The notes below the pieces were generated by a model, which was not told where the DNA came from, did not search any database, and saw only the letters and a program-made list of their open reading frames with translations. Of a stretch of DNA of 64,000 nucleotides, positions 63,647-64,000 are shown in pieces. The position numbers and the translations under genes are program-made. Source of the stretch: Phlebiopsis flavidoalba (lineage: Eukaryota; Basidiomycota; Agaricomycetes; Polyporales; Phanerochaetaceae). Every line of letters starts with the position of its first letter. The first letter of the stretch is position 1. The stretch lies in the NCBI GenBank assembly GCA_035772785.1, contig JAOCPU010000001.1, forward strand, positions 1,798,001-1,862,000. The letters are read 5' to 3'.

Positions 63647-64000
63647 TCTGAATTCGCGTAGGATGTCGACTGGACACAAGAATACGCGTCGGGTATGGTA
63701 AGCACTCGAACGTGGATCACGAACTACGTGTCCCGCAGCCGCGACTCTGCTGCCTGCGAACACACCCCACATATAGACGCTTGACGTCATTGACTAGTCC
63801 TTAAATAGTCTGCCCGAGAATAAAAGTATACATCAGAAGAAATATAATGCTTAGTCTACATGGAATAGGATACGAGACACGTCCGATTAACAACAAAAAT
63901 GATATACAACAAAATGCGAAACAAAGATTCAAGCCCGCCAGTTTATCGTCCCCCATGCGCCGTTTCTCTGGGCCAGCGGAGGTTGCGAAGGTCGACCCGG
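63647..64000. other. Right edge of the window
   Basis: About 350 bp. The final 80 bases look coding-like on the minus strand (PLAQRNGAWGTINW before a stop near 63935) and may be the 3' end of a gene running in from the right, but I cannot identify it. Confidence 0.3.

Overview
This window is nuclear DNA from a filamentous basidiomycete fungus, most likely an agaricomycete. The genes are eukaryotic and split by many short introns of about 50-65 bp with GT...AG ends. They include a zinc-cluster regulator, a degenerate BTB-domain gene and a secreted double-psi-barrel protein of types common in mushroom-forming fungi. About two dozen protein genes, three intron-containing tRNA genes and two candidate DNA-transposon remnants can be supported. 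Almost every conserved gene carries several single-base insertions or deletions that break its frame, including essential single-copy ones (HSP70, PAB1, SRP54, TOM40, VMA8). The simplest explanation is an under-polished long-read assembly, so broken frames here should not be read as pseudogenes by default. All gene spans below include introns, and ends are given to the recognisable start and stop.

Layout. Positions 1-8.6 kb hold an Ala/Glu/Pro/Lys-rich protein (+), a degenerate BTB/POZ-like gene (-) and a badly decayed but full-length eIF2B-epsilon gene (+) just behind a poly-C tract. From 8.6 to 11.7 kb no gene is supported. From 11.7 to 24.5 kb come cytosolic HSP70 (-), TOM40 (-), a STAR1/FetA-type ABC ATPase (+), two tRNA-Ile(UAU) genes facing each other, a probable CCCH/coiled-coil protein (-) and the SPB4 helicase (-). 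From 25 to 38 kb come a Zn2Cys6 transcription factor (+), LUC7 (+), a DnaJ-ankyrin-RG protein (-), an FRG1-like protein (-) divergent from ribosomal protein RPL26 (+), a hAT-like miniature element, and V-ATPase subunit D, VMA8 (-). From 38 to 51 kb come tRNA-Asn, a truncated copy of CSM3, a protein kinase (-), the intact CSM3/TIPIN gene (-) divergent from an N-terminal methyltransferase (+), a mitochondrial adenylate kinase (-), a COQ11/NDUFA9-like dehydrogenase (-) and the secreted barrel protein (-). From 52 to 64 kb come a SCAMP (+), PAB1 (+), SRP54 (-) divergent from SPT8 (+), a second candidate transposon and a small membrane protein gene (-).

The genes are mostly housekeeping: protein folding and mitochondrial import, translation (eIF2B, PAB1, RPL26), ribosome assembly, protein targeting, splicing, fork protection and SAGA transcription. 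They form no operon-like pathway. The links visible in the sequence are three tight divergent promoters (FRG1/RPL26, CSM3/NTMT1-like, SRP54/SPT8). The accessory features most worth a second look are the two transposon-like elements, the CSM3 fragment, the inverted tRNA-Ile pair and the bacterial-type ABC ATPase.
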